A stretch of 64,000 nt of DNA from Legionella sp. PC1000 (GTDB lineage: Bacteria > Pseudomonadota > Gammaproteobacteria > Legionellales > Legionellaceae): positions 714,001-778,000 of the forward strand of contig NZ_CP059400.1 in NCBI RefSeq assembly GCF_014109805.1, read 5' to 3'. The notes under the pieces were generated by a model. The model made no database searches and was not told the origin of the DNA. It saw only the letters and a program-made list of their open reading frames with translations. Below are positions 28,979 through 38,062 of this stretch, in pieces. Position 1 is the first letter of the stretch. Every line of letters starts with the position of its first letter. The position numbers and the translations under genes are program-made.

Positions 28979-31900
28979 ATGCCTATTAAGAATAAAATTC
29001 TTTTTGATCTTGTGAATGATCCCAGATTGGCTGCAATGACAGGTACAGATGCAGAGAATCGAGATAAAGCATTAGAGGCCCTATTGGCAGTTGATATTAG
29101 TAACCCAGTAGAGTTCAGAAAAGCGGTAGTGCGGCATGGAGTTTTTTGGGAGACACTAGACCCTAATATTAAACCCAATACACGCTCAACGTGGCAACTT
29201 ATTGCTCCAGAGTTTTTGGGAGGAAGGACACCAGAAGCTTTTTTTTCAAATGACGATTTTTTAAGTTCTACCGTATCAGATAATTCGCTTGCCAAAATCA
29301 AACTAGCCGCTGCCGAACAACGCGTAAAATTTGGTGTAAACGCAATAAAGGATCAAGCTGTCCTCTTACAAATTTTATCCCATAACACAGAAGAATGTAG
29401 GGCTTATTTGGCAACAAAAGTTCCTGCAATAACAGGGACTCACGGTTGGATACCCTCCGTAAAGCCAGCTTTAGTAGGCGGTGTACAACCCCCGGATACG
29501 AATAGCTCCATCAATATTTTGCCAGACATAGCGATTAAAAGAATTAAACAACAAGCAGCGAATCAATTTTTGACACAAGTTGTTACTGATGCAAAATCAG
29601 ATAAGCTTTCACAATTAGAAGCTCTAATCACCCATAAAAACGATCCAGCGTCATTAAAAACTGCCATGGAGGCACTAGGTCTGCCTGTTCAGTCAACACC
29701 CTTATTTGATCGATTGAATGGAGACTTGGAACGTGCAGTAACAACTCGTATCACCGCCCTAAAAAACGAGGCTGCTATAGCTAAATTTAAAGAAGAACTG
29801 CAAAAGTTTGAAGACGGCCTTAAAAAGCCAGAGGATCTTTTGAGGGAATCAGTCCTCTTAAATGATACTGTGGACAACTTCCGAAACGCTGTGGGAGGTA
29901 GATTCCCTCCTCCTCCTCCCGACGATTATATAAATAGGGCGAAGGCTGATGGAACTGTGCAGACGCTTGTCGAAGACATGCATAAGCGTTTATGCGTTAG
30001 ATATGTTGAAGAGGAATTAAAAAAAGTTCCAGATGTTCCTGCTCCTATTAACGTAGCCCATATGGCTGAGGCATTGAAAAAAACGACTTTCGGAGATATA
30101 AAAACTCAAATAAGAACTAATTTCCTTCCTGGCAAAGATGAGATTCTTAATCGAGCTATAGTTGACAATCCAGAGCAAAACCGTTTATTTAAAGCAGCTT
30201 TGGTAAAACGTTATATAAAGGAATTGACGGGTACGCCGAACAAAGCGTTTCTTGAAAAGCTTGCCAAACCAGAAACAGATATTAAGGAAATTAGAAGAGA
30301 GTTAGCAGCAAAAATAGGTAATGGTCTTACCCATGAGCATTTAGACTGCCTGCAAGAGTCTGATTTGAAAGAGATAAAACAACCTGCTCGACGCGAAGTG
30401 TTTAAATTGTTAGTTGGAGAAGGGCATCCTAAATTAATCGAGGCATTTAGTTCATTACCTGATAAGAAGCAAGAGGAACTCATTAAGCTTAAGCCTGAGG
30501 AATTACGTTTTAGATTGAACGCACAGACCAAATCAGTACTTAAGAGTTATTTGGGAAATGATGTTAATGGAAAAGATGATTATCTTGCCGGGATAGTTAC
30601 TGAAAATAAAAACAATGCCTTTTTTAAACAAATAAATAATACAGAAATAGCAAAAATTTTGGCGGGTTATAACCCACCTATCACGGATATGAACGATGCC
30701 AAAGTTAAAGCAATCAATGATATTTTATTGGCAAAGCGTGGCAATGATCTTACCGACTTGGCGCAGATAGCTGATTATAAAGCGATAGTTGATGTGCTTT
30801 TCACACAATCCGGAATAGCAGACGATGCCCCTGCCCATAATAATAAACAAGCTTTTTACGCGGCATTTAATTTAAATCCAGCAGGGACGGCTTTTGGAGC
30901 ATCTGTTGCAATCACCAATGCAATTAAAACACAACATGATCATAATCTGCTCTTACATAATAAGTTGCATACAGTTAAAGCGCTCCCTGTTCCTCCACCC
31001 CACTCTGGTTATGAAAAATTACTGGATGTTTTATTAAAGGTAGAAAAAACAGCTCAATTTGATCCTAATGCAGGTGGACTAGATAATATACGAAATAAAT
31101 TTTATGAAAGTCCGACTCTAGAGAAGTTTCTAGATGTGCCTGAGGTGCAACTTATAAAAGACAAGCTCAAAGAGCAGCTTTCTGATGAGTTTGATAATAT
31201 ACGACAAGGACTCAAAGTCGATAAAGCGGGTAGTGTTAATGCTGTTGATACCCCTCAACAAAAGAAGGATATCCAGGAAGCAGAAAAAGCGTTTTTAAAA
31301 ATTGATGCAAGAAGGGACGCGCTGCAAGATAAGCTGGGTGAGATCGCGGTTATTACCCGAATTAGTACAAGTCACGATAAAAAGGCTCCTGAGTTTGTAG
31401 GGCAATCCCAGGAAAAACTTAGAGAAGACCATGATACCTACACGACTGCAAAAAATAAGTGCTTGGATTACATCAGCTATTTAGAAAAAGCTCAGAAAGA
31501 CCTCCAAGCCCTTAGACCTGCAATTCCTGCTAAGCTGAATCCCCCCTCCACTGCCAAAGAGGTATCAGCTCGTAACGACTTAAGAAGAGAAGCATATCAG
31601 TTGGATTTGAAGATTCAAGCTGAACTAACCCAAGTTAAAAAGCTCTTGGGTAAATATCAAACGGCGTATACGGTAATAACACAAGAAATATTACCTGCAG
31701 TTGAAGAGGCATCTAAGGACTCTAAAAGAGTAACGTATCAAGCTACAGATCTTACGATTGTTCGTCGGGGCCGTAAAGAAGCTTTGGACATGGGGCATAA
31801 ATATACAGATCCAGATGATCCACATATCATCGCCAAACCAAAAGCTCGAAACACTAATGTCCTTCCGGGGCAGGATCCAGAGTCGCTTTTTAAAGCAACG

Positions 31901-32680
31901 GGAAAACCAGATCCCAACGAGGTGATTTGTTTTGATACATCGAAACCAGTAACAATTGTGGTTCCAGGGCCTGGCGGTACTAGGACGAATGAAAACGTCG
32001 TCATTGAAGGACGTTTTACTTACGATCCATCACCCAAAGGCGGTATTTCTGGAACGATGACGGGATCTGATGTTACCCGAGCTATGCCAGGAAAATATGA
32101 AGTCATCCAGTCTCCTCGACCTACGAATGATCCCCAGGGTAAGAAGAAAGCGGGGGAAATTACAGATGAACAAATCGATTTCTATATGAAAATGGCAACG
32201 CAGATCCTTTCAAATGTCAAACTACCGCTTAACAAAAAAATAGTAGTAGAGGGTGTGCGTGGCAAGGATGACGAAGTAAAGTTTTTACATACTGCATTAC
32301 TTCTTGTTGGTGAAAAGAAGGGGCTTAAGCCCGATGACTTTAGGGTCACTGGCGATGCTGACTATAATCCGCAAGCACAAAGAAAGAAAACAGCTGGCAT
32401 AGACAGAGGATTTTCTGACACCTCTTGGTATAAGAAGCATTTCGTAAATCCAGATGGTACTGTCAAGAACATGGTCAAGAACCATCTTGATCAATTCGAG
32501 ACAGAAGTCAAGGGGAAAAAAGAGCAAGTCAAGACAACAGAAAAGGTAAGCAGCAGTCTGCAGAGTACTATGAAGGAAGAATTCCAAGTGGGTAGGGAAA
32601 TTCAGGATGAGGCTAAGAAGCGAAAAGAGCAAGAAGGCATAACACCAGAGGTTGCACGAGTAATAGCTAATAACGGGTAA
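28979..32680 (+). CDS. Large orphan protein, 1233 residues, putative Dot/Icm effector
   Basis: Family not recognised. It has no signal peptide or membrane helix and is predominantly helical and charged. The first about 620 residues look like degenerate helical repeats, each ending in a Pro/Gly break. Examples are DKLSQLEALITHKNDPASLK, KAFLEKLAKPETDIKEIRRE and DDYINRAKADGTVQTLVEDM; a pentaproline PPPPP occurs near residue 312. A probable coiled coil covers about 755-905. A distinct alpha/beta region follows (about 960-1130, with VTIVVPGPGGTRTNENV and KKIVVEGVRGKDDEVKFLH). The tail is Glu/Lys/Gln-rich (KEEFQVGREIQDEAKKRKEQE), resembling the E-block of Dot/Icm signals. ATG 28979 follows GCGGAG. 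Expression control is probably shared with the divergent gene. Confidence 0.65.
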   Translation: MPIKNKILFDLVNDPRLAAMTGTDAENRDKALEALLAVDISNPVEFRKAVVRHGVFWETLDPNIKPNTRSTWQLIAPEFLGGRTPEAFFSNDDFLSSTVSDNSLAKIKLAAAEQRVKFGVNAIKDQAVLLQILSHNTEECRAYLATKVPAITGTHGWIPSVKPALVGGVQPPDTNSSINILPDIAIKRIKQQAANQFLTQVVTDAKSDKLSQLEALITHKNDPASLKTAMEALGLPVQSTPLFDRLNGDLERAVTTRITALKNEAAIAKFKEELQKFEDGLKKPEDLLRESVLLNDTVDNFRNAVGGRFPPPPPDDYINRAKADGTVQTLVEDMHKRLCVRYVEEELKKVPDVPAPINVAHMAEALKKTTFGDIKTQIRTNFLPGKDEILNRAIVDNPEQNRLFKAALVKRYIKELTGTPNKAFLEKLAKPETDIKEIRRELAAKIGNGLTHEHLDCLQESDLKEIKQPARREVFKLLVGEGHPKLIEAFSSLPDKKQEELIKLKPEELRFRLNAQTKSVLKSYLGNDVNGKDDYLAGIVTENKNNAFFKQINNTEIAKILAGYNPPITDMNDAKVKAINDILLAKRGNDLTDLAQIADYKAIVDVLFTQSGIADDAPAHNNKQAFYAAFNLNPAGTAFGASVAITNAIKTQHDHNLLLHNKLHTVKALPVPPPHSGYEKLLDVLLKVEKTAQFDPNAGGLDNIRNKFYESPTLEKFLDVPEVQLIKDKLKEQLSDEFDNIRQGLKVDKAGSVNAVDTPQQKKDIQEAEKAFLKIDARRDALQDKLGEIAVITRISTSHDKKAPEFVGQSQEKLREDHDTYTTAKNKCLDYISYLEKAQKDLQALRPAIPAKLNPPSTAKEVSARNDLRREAYQLDLKIQAELTQVKKLLGKYQTAYTVITQEILPAVEEASKDSKRVTYQATDLTIVRRGRKEALDMGHKYTDPDDPHIIAKPKARNTNVLPGQDPESLFKATGKPDPNEVICFDTSKPVTIVVPGPGGTRTNENVVIEGRFTYDPSPKGGISGTMTGSDVTRAMPGKYEVIQSPRPTNDPQGKKKAGEITDEQIDFYMKMATQILSNVKLPLNKKIVVEGVRGKDDEVKFLHTALLLVGEKKGLKPDDFRVTGDADYNPQAQRKKTAGIDRGFSDTSWYKKHFVNPDGTVKNMVKNHLDQFETEVKGKKEQVKTTEKVSSSLQSTMKEEFQVGREIQDEAKKRKEQEGITPEVARVIANNG

Positions 32681-32681
32681 T

Positions 32682-32696
32682 GTTATACACTATAAC
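32682..32696. promoter_or_regulatory. GTTATA-CAC-TATAAC palindrome before murI
   Basis: GTTATACACTATAAC begins two bases after the stop of the 1233-residue gene and ends about 30 bases before the murI start. TATAAC could serve as a -10. It is similar in core to the palindromes at 22791 and 28849. Confidence 0.35.
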
Positions 32697-32727
32697 TATG
32701 AACGAATAACAATAAGGGGTTATACAA

Positions 32728-33543
32728 TTGAACTCAAACCAATTGGCAATTGGTGTATTTGACTCAGGGATGGGCGGCCTGACTGTTCTGCGTGCTTTGC
32801 GGGAGGGGTTGCCGCACGAATCATTTATCTATTTGGGGGATACTGCTCGACTTCCTTACGGCACTAAAAGTCCGGATACAGTAAAACAATATGCCATGCA
32901 AATGGCAAAATTGCTGGTAGAGCGACGAATTAAAGCATTGGTGATTGCTTGTAATACCGCAACGACAGCAGCATTGCCCTATTTGCAAGAAATGTTGCCT
33001 GATATGCCGGTGCTTGGGGTGGTGGCTCCTGGTGCTGCAGCTGCAGTTGCAGCGACTGAAAACAATCGCATTATTGTTTTGGCGACTGAAACAACCATTG
33101 CATCAAATGCGTACCAGCAGCTCATTACCCAACACTTGCCGCAGGCAATCATTAATACTCGAGCATGCAGCGTTTTGGTTGCTTTGGCAGAAGAGGGAAT
33201 GGTGACCAATCAAGTGGCTCGCGAAGCATTAAAGCATTATCTGGATGGTTTTACTAACGAAGATACGGTTCTTTTGGGATGTACACACTTCCCGGTATTT
33301 AAGCCTTTATTAAACAAATTATTACCTCAAGGGGTTACTGTAGTTGATTCAGCACATGCAACTGCACTGGCACTGCATCAGCTGCTCGAAAAACAGGATT
33401 TGTTGAATGACGTTCCTTCCTTAAGTAGTAAAGTAGCCTATTTAGTAACTGATTCAATCAAACGTTTCCAGATTGTAGGCGAGATATTTTTGGGCGAACG
33501 ATTGGCATTGGATAATATCGAACTTGTAGATGTGAAGCCCTAA
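32728..33543 (+). CDS. murI: Glutamate racemase
   Basis: Supplies D-glutamate for peptidoglycan. The catalytic cysteines lie in VIACNTATTAALPYL and VLLGCTHFPVFKPLL; the N-terminal FDSGMGGLTVLRAL is the substrate loop. 271 residues, normal. The start is a TTG with AAGGGG about nine bases upstream; no ATG is available before the conserved GVFDSGMGG. It follows the large orphan gene at a 47-base gap containing a palindrome, so it could be read from either. Confidence 0.94.
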   Translation: MNSNQLAIGVFDSGMGGLTVLRALREGLPHESFIYLGDTARLPYGTKSPDTVKQYAMQMAKLLVERRIKALVIACNTATTAALPYLQEMLPDMPVLGVVAPGAAAAVAATENNRIIVLATETTIASNAYQQLITQHLPQAIINTRACSVLVALAEEGMVTNQVAREALKHYLDGFTNEDTVLLGCTHFPVFKPLLNKLLPQGVTVVDSAHATALALHQLLEKQDLLNDVPSLSSKVAYLVTDSIKRFQIVGEIFLGERLALDNIELVDVKP

Positions 33544-33603
33544 ATAAAACTTCCATGAGTCACAGGGCTTCCTAAGAGGCGTTATTTTTTTCATTATTCT
33601 TTA

Positions 33604-34100
33604 TTCCTACGTCCCACGGCTTGTCCACGGGATCCAGTTTATTGCAACCATTTATAGATCCCGCGGACAAGCCCTGAACGATCGTCAGTTTTTTAAATTT
33701 ATCATGTACCACTTAAGTTTCTCTACGTGCTGCTTAAATTTCTCTACGTACGGCTTTCCTACGTACCGCGCTTTATGCGCGGTATCCAGAACGATATTTT
33801 AAGATGCCGCTGAGCATTTCTATAGCAAGATCCCCTGGATACCGCGCATAAAGCGCGGTACGTAGACTAAGAAATTAAGCGCGGTAGGTAGGCGAAAAAT
33901 TTAGTGGAGGTTTCTCAAAACTGACGATACCTCAGGTAAACAGATCCTGAACGATCGTCAGTTTTTTAAATTTATCATGTACCACTTAAGTTTCTCTACG
34001 TACTGCTTTAAATTTCTCTACGTACCGCGCTTTATGCCTGAGAGATGGTCACTTTTTGTGACCATCTCTCAGGGACAAGCCGCGGGACGTAGGAATCTAG
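33604..34100. repeat. R2 element carrying a reverse-oriented R4/R3 composite
   Basis: A complete R2 palindrome (CGGCTTGTCCACGGGATCC against GATCCCGCGGACAAGCC, 33614-33676) runs straight into CTGAACGATCGTCAG. An R4/R3 composite follows, with R3 arms at 33759-33865, in the opposite orientation to the 44.5 kb array. A second truncated R4 copy (33946-34036) leads to the 16-bp hairpin described separately. The block closes with GGGACAAGCCGCGGGACGTAGG, an R2 right end. It fills most of the 643-base convergent murI-gpsA gap; no gene is visible there. Confidence 0.85.
34037..34073. repeat. Perfect 16-bp hairpin, CTGAGAGATGGTCAC family
   Basis: The arms 34037-34052 and 34058-34073 (CCTGAGAGATGGTCAC) are exact reverse complements around TTTTT. 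A one-mismatch copy in the opposite orientation is at 44475-44511, also immediately next to an R2 half. Confidence 0.9.
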
Positions 34101-34186
34101 TGATGTATTTCTTAAATAACGGCAATACATCGAAGGCTTCAAATTACCCCAGTGCTTCCTTCATACGATATTTTCGTAATATGGAG

Positions 34187-35176
34187 TTACTCTTCCTTAG
34201 GTGGGCGGCTCATTAGATTTTGAACGACCTGTTTTGGACTAATTTTTCCTTGCAACAAGGAGTTAATTTGCTCACAGATAGGCATTTCTACTTGATGTTG
34301 TTTGGCGATAAAGCAGACTTGTGATGCATTATATTTTCCTTCTACTACTTGGCCAATTTGCTTTTCTGCTTCGGGGATGCTGATATTATTCCCTAGAAGT
34401 AAACCAAAACGGCGGTTTCGTGATTGATCATCAGTACAGGTTAATACTAAATCACCTACACCAGCCAAGCCAAGGAAGGTCTCTGCTCGAGCTCCCAAAG
34501 CAAGTCCCAGGCGTTCCATTTCTGCTAACCCTCTGGTGATTAATGCTGCTTTGGCATTCGCTCCATAACCCAAACCATCACTGATACCACATCCAATTGC
34601 CAAAACATTTTTAATCGCACCACAAATCTGGACACCAATAAGGTCCTCACTCAAGTAAACTCGAAGAGTATTATGGTGAAGCAATTCACGAATTTCTTTT
34701 TGATATTCTGGATCATTAGAGGCTAGAGTTACTGCAGTAGGGAGAAAGTGTGCCACTTCTTTGGCGAATGATGGTCCTGAAAGAATTGCCTGGGGAAAAG
34801 TAGAACCAAAAATTTGACCCACTAAATCACTGAGTAGTAGATGACTTTGTGGATCAATTCCTTTGGTCAGCCAGGTTAAGCCACGAGGTGTATTTTTTAT
34901 TTTGGCAATGGTTGTTGCAAATGCATGGGAGGGTACGGCAATAATGATGTAATCGGCTTCGTCGGTACATTGTTCAAAATGAGCTGTGGGTTCCAGTGTT
35001 TTGGGAAAATCAATATCAGGTAAATAGCGTGAGTTTGTTTTTTTTTCCTTCATAAGAGCAACATGCTGCGGATCATGCCCCCAGAGTAAAACATGATGCC
35101 CTACTTTGGCGAGATGAATTGCAACTGCAGTGCCCCAAGAGCCGGCACCTAATATAGCAACATTTTTTTTGTTCAT
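34187..35176 (-). CDS. gpsA: Glycerol-3-phosphate dehydrogenase [NAD(P)+]
   Basis: Reduces dihydroxyacetone phosphate to sn-glycerol-3-phosphate for phospholipid synthesis. The nucleotide fold is AILGAGSWGTAVAIHLA at residues about 8-24. GPSFAKEVA, the catalytic Lys region CGAIKNVLAIGCGISDGLGYG and the substrate motif AGVGDLVLTCTDDQSRNRRFG are also visible. 329 residues, normal. Last gene of the yibN-grxC-secB-gpsA cluster, separated from secB by 173 bases containing an R2 fragment. Confidence 0.95.
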   Translation of the reverse strand: MNKKNVAILGAGSWGTAVAIHLAKVGHHVLLWGHDPQHVALMKEKKTNSRYLPDIDFPKTLEPTAHFEQCTDEADYIIIAVPSHAFATTIAKIKNTPRGLTWLTKGIDPQSHLLLSDLVGQIFGSTFPQAILSGPSFAKEVAHFLPTAVTLASNDPEYQKEIRELLHHNTLRVYLSEDLIGVQICGAIKNVLAIGCGISDGLGYGANAKAALITRGLAEMERLGLALGARAETFLGLAGVGDLVLTCTDDQSRNRRFGLLLGNNISIPEAEKQIGQVVEGKYNASQVCFIAKQHQVEMPICEQINSLLQGKISPKQVVQNLMSRPPKEE

Positions 35177-35227
35177 TTTATGCTCTTAAATAGGGAATTA
35201 GTTCGTAAGCACATCACTATTAAGTGA

Positions 35228-35278
35228 GAAAATCAGATCTATCTATGTCCCGCGAACAAGTCGCGGGACGGAGTGATA
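35228..35278. repeat. R2 fragment between secB and gpsA
   Basis: ATGTCCCGCGAACAAGTCGCGGGACGGAGTG: half of an R2 element, itself a small hairpin (GTCCCGCG..CGCGGGAC). Confidence 0.65.
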
Positions 35279-35349
35279 AGATTAGGATCCTTAGTTTAAT
35301 GGCAGCTGGATTTGCTTTTCCAGGCTATGCTATTTTAATCCATACTTTC

Positions 35350-35820
35350 CTAAGATTGACCTTCTTTTTGTTTTTCTGCAATTTGTTGCATGTATAACGC
35401 ATCGAAATTAATTGGGGCCAATACCAGCTGTGGGAAACTGCCGCGAATTACTTGCGAAGTAATGGCTTCCCGAGCATAAGGGAACAAAATATTGGGGCAG
35501 AAACTATTTAATAAATGATCCAATTGATTTTCTGGAGCGCCTTGAATAGTGAAAATACCTGCTTGTTTTACTTCCACAAGAAATGCCGTAGTTTTTTTGT
35601 TGCTTACAGTAGTAGTTACTGTCAATACAACTTCATAAACGCCTGCTTCCAGTTTTGTGCTGCTGGTGTTGATTTCAAGATTCAGTTCAGGTTCCCATTG
35701 TTGTTGAAATACTGCAGGTGTATTAGGCGTTTCAAAAGACAAGTCTTTTGTATAAATTCTTTGAATCATGAATTGAGTTTCATTTTGATCTTGTTGTGCT
35801 GGGTTTGCTTGTTCGCTCAT
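35350..35820 (-). CDS. secB: Protein-export chaperone SecB
   Basis: Tetrameric cytoplasmic chaperone that keeps preproteins unfolded and passes them to SecA. Family blocks: [54 protein letters not shown], and [32 protein letters not shown]. 156 residues, normal. It starts 7 bases after the grxC stop, consistent with the conserved enterobacterial order. Confidence 0.95.
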   Translation of the reverse strand: MSEQANPAQQDQNETQFMIQRIYTKDLSFETPNTPAVFQQQWEPELNLEINTSSTKLEAGVYEVVLTVTTTVSNKKTTAFLVEVKQAGIFTIQGAPENQLDHLLNSFCPNILFPYAREAITSQVIRGSFPQLVLAPINFDALYMQQIAEKQKEGQS

Positions 35821-35827
35821 AATATTG

Positions 35828-36082
35828 CTATCCTCTTAGTAATGGGTCGAGTTCTCCCTGTGCATCCAGGGCATATAAATCATCGCAGCCACCAATATGT
35901 TGGCCATTAATGAAAATTTGCGGTACCGTACGTCTGCCGCTTTTAGTGATCATTTCCTCACGTAATTCCGGTTGTAAATCAATACGAATTTCCGTAAATG
36001 AAGTCTGCTTCTGTTGTAATAACTCCTTGGCTTTGAAACAGTATGGGCAATAGGCAGTACTGTAGATAATTACTTCAGCCAT
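35828..36082 (-). CDS. grxC: Glutaredoxin 3
   Basis: Glutathione-dependent thiol-disulfide oxidoreductase. The active site CPYC is Cys12-Cys15 in [15 protein letters not shown]; the glutathione-binding TVPQIFI and GGCDDLYAL follow. The start at ATG 36082 gives 84 residues, the family length. A longer frame upstream only overlaps the preceding rhodanese gene. Four bases separate it from that gene. Confidence 0.94.
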   Translation of the reverse strand: MAEVIIYSTAYCPYCFKAKELLQQKQTSFTEIRIDLQPELREEMITKSGRRTVPQIFINGQHIGGCDDLYALDAQGELDPLLRG

Positions 36083-36086
36083 AATT

Positions 36087-36506
36087 TTATTTTCCTTTAA
36101 CCAGGGGTAACTCTGCATTTTGCCAGGAAGTAATTCCACCACTAAGTATATGAGGTTGGTAACCTTGAGTGCGAATTTTGCTGGCAATGGTTTGAGCTTC
36201 AGAAGATCGTGCAGAGATCAAAATGATCGGAACATTTTTATACTTATCCATTTTTTGCTGTTCAAAATCTTCGCTTTTAACATTGATTGAATCAATGATA
36301 TGTCCTTGTTTAAAGGCTTCTTTGTCGCGCAAATCAATGACTACAGCATTTTCATTATTGATCAAATCAACAGCAGCCTGGGGCGTTAGTTCTTTTGCTT
36401 TCTTTTTTTGAGTGACTAACTCGTTGATAAAGATGAGCACTAAAATCACAATGAGGGTGAGCCATAGCTGCCAATGATTTATGATAAATTGACCTAAGTG
36501 TTCCAT
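36087..36506 (-). CDS. Membrane-anchored rhodanese-like protein, YibN type
   Basis: 139 residues. One N-terminal membrane helix (about 12-30, LWLTLIVILVLIFINEL) is followed by a cytoplasmic rhodanese fold: AVVIDLRDKEAFKQGHIIDSINV and HILSGGITSW. The catalytic loop normally containing Cys reads ILISARSSEAQ, with no cysteine, so sulfurtransferase activity is unlikely. E. coli YibN, encoded in the same position before grxC-secB-gpsA, also lacks the typical loop, and a role in protein export or membrane biogenesis fits the context better. It heads the operon. Confidence 0.85.
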   Translation of the reverse strand: MEHLGQFIINHWQLWLTLIVILVLIFINELVTQKKKAKELTPQAAVDLINNENAVVIDLRDKEAFKQGHIIDSINVKSEDFEQQKMDKYKNVPIILISARSSEAQTIASKIRTQGYQPHILSGGITSWQNAELPLVKGK

Positions 36507-36680
36507 GTTCTCTCTTGATATTTTATGAATGTACGAATTATCCCCAGAATGAGGTCTTAACGCAAGTAAGGGAATTATTTAAATGTAGTGGATGCCGCGA
36601 AGCATAGCTTAAACTTCAATAATGGTTGGTATAAATAACTTTATTACTTGAGTTTGATGTTCAAGGCTGGCGAACGCAAT

Positions 36681-37919
36681 TTAAAGTTGCAGCTTAAACT
36701 CCCGCTTTGGAGTATCCTCATCCCTCTTAAGAGGTTGCGATGATAAAAAACGAAACTCGGAGACTTTAGGTTTTACTCCAGAGTTTAACTCTGTAGTTGA
36801 TATAATTTGCAGATCACAAACCCCATGCTTATCAAAAAACTCTTCAAGAGCGGCCTTATGCTCTGGATTGGTTGCGATAGTCTTTATATCTCTACCGATT
36901 TTTAACTCATTATGTACCCTATATTCATAAGCTGTTTTTTTTATTGTTGAAGGATCGGGTTCCTCCAAAATAAAAATAATCGGAAAAGTTTCGGTGCATA
37001 ATTTCTTTTCTTGCTGGTTAAATTCAATTACATCGCCTTTAATAGCCTTCTTTAATAACGCAACATTCTCGGTAATTTGCGAACAAGCATATTTTATTTC
37101 CATACTTAAGCGGATGGGGTCAACACGTTCTTCACTATAAAAGTAATGGTCAATGAAATCCTTTCTTTGAGGGTCAATAAGGACTGTATCAAATTTATAA
37201 GCAGAAAAATTATTTTTAGTTACATCACTTTCAGGATCCAACACGCGAAAATATTCTGAAAATTGATGAGAGTCTGTGCTTAATTTATTGCTCAATAAGT
37301 ACTCTGTAAACAATGAATCAATTTTTTTAATAAACCCCTTTTGCTCTTGGATCTGACTGTCTAGAAAATCAAGAGGGATATGTTCAAGTACAAAATCCAT
37401 AAAAGGGCCCTGAATTTGTGGTGCTTCAACATCAAGTCTATTTGCTTTTAGATAGTGGGTAAAAATGTAATTGCGAATGTAATGCTTTTTAACCGTATCA
37501 GCTCCTTTATCCACCAGTTCCCATAATAACGCTACTGCCTGTTCACTCAGCTTAATGTGTTCACCCATATGAATTTCGCGCATGATTTGGATAATAACTT
37601 CCCAAAGATTCACTAAGTTTCCGTGAACCATGGTCTTGATCGCTTCTGCCAACTGAAGTTCATCCTGGTATTTTTTTTTCCAACCATACGTACCATATTG
37701 AGTAATAAGCTGACTTACAGGCCAAAAATTTTCTTCTGCTGAGGCAAATGCGATGCCTGGACTAACCGTGCATCCTCTGTGGCCACCTAAAGAAATTTCA
37801 CCCGCTATCGGCGCGACGCCATATTGACGAATTAACACATCAGAACTACATAAGACAAATTGGGATTTTTTAAGCCCAACAAGTGTCGCAGAGCTTGTAG
37901 CATGATAATATTTCGTCAT
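36681..37919 (-). CDS. Orphan protein with N-terminal YHATS motif, putative effector
   Basis: 412 residues, not assigned to a family. The first 65 residues (KYYHATSSATLVGL, then LGGHRGCTVSPGIAFAS) resemble the start of ADP-ribosyltransferase-like or RNA 2'-phosphotransferase-like folds. In those folds a Tyr/His-containing YHxTS loop, with His6 here, is followed by a small-residue strand. The resemblance is short and unproven. The rest is charged and helical, with no signal peptide or membrane helix, and ends in a basic/acidic tail (KRDEDTPKREFKLQL). It is a single gene surrounded by housekeeping operons, with an AT-rich flank. In Legionella this is typical of an inserted Dot/Icm substrate, but that is inference. 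Confidence 0.55.
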   Translation of the reverse strand: MTKYYHATSSATLVGLKKSQFVLCSSDVLIRQYGVAPIAGEISLGGHRGCTVSPGIAFASAEENFWPVSQLITQYGTYGWKKKYQDELQLAEAIKTMVHGNLVNLWEVIIQIMREIHMGEHIKLSEQAVALLWELVDKGADTVKKHYIRNYIFTHYLKANRLDVEAPQIQGPFMDFVLEHIPLDFLDSQIQEQKGFIKKIDSLFTEYLLSNKLSTDSHQFSEYFRVLDPESDVTKNNFSAYKFDTVLIDPQRKDFIDHYFYSEERVDPIRLSMEIKYACSQITENVALLKKAIKGDVIEFNQQEKKLCTETFPIIFILEEPDPSTIKKTAYEYRVHNELKIGRDIKTIATNPEHKAALEEFFDKHGVCDLQIISTTELNSGVKPKVSEFRFLSSQPLKRDEDTPKREFKLQL

Positions 37920-38062
37920 TTTAATAAATAATAAACCTTATAGGTCTCACATCGTACACTCGATGGTTCAGTTTGGCAATTTAAAAAACTGGATTTTGGG
38001 CATTAGTATTTAGGCGGGCATACCTGATTTTTCAATTGAGCTCAGAAACAAAGCCCAACAAG

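Noticed and set aside
33977-34216. 79-codon plus-strand frame in the murI-gpsA gap
   Set aside because: It is encoded by R4, the 16-bp hairpin and an R2 end, and overlaps gpsA antisense.
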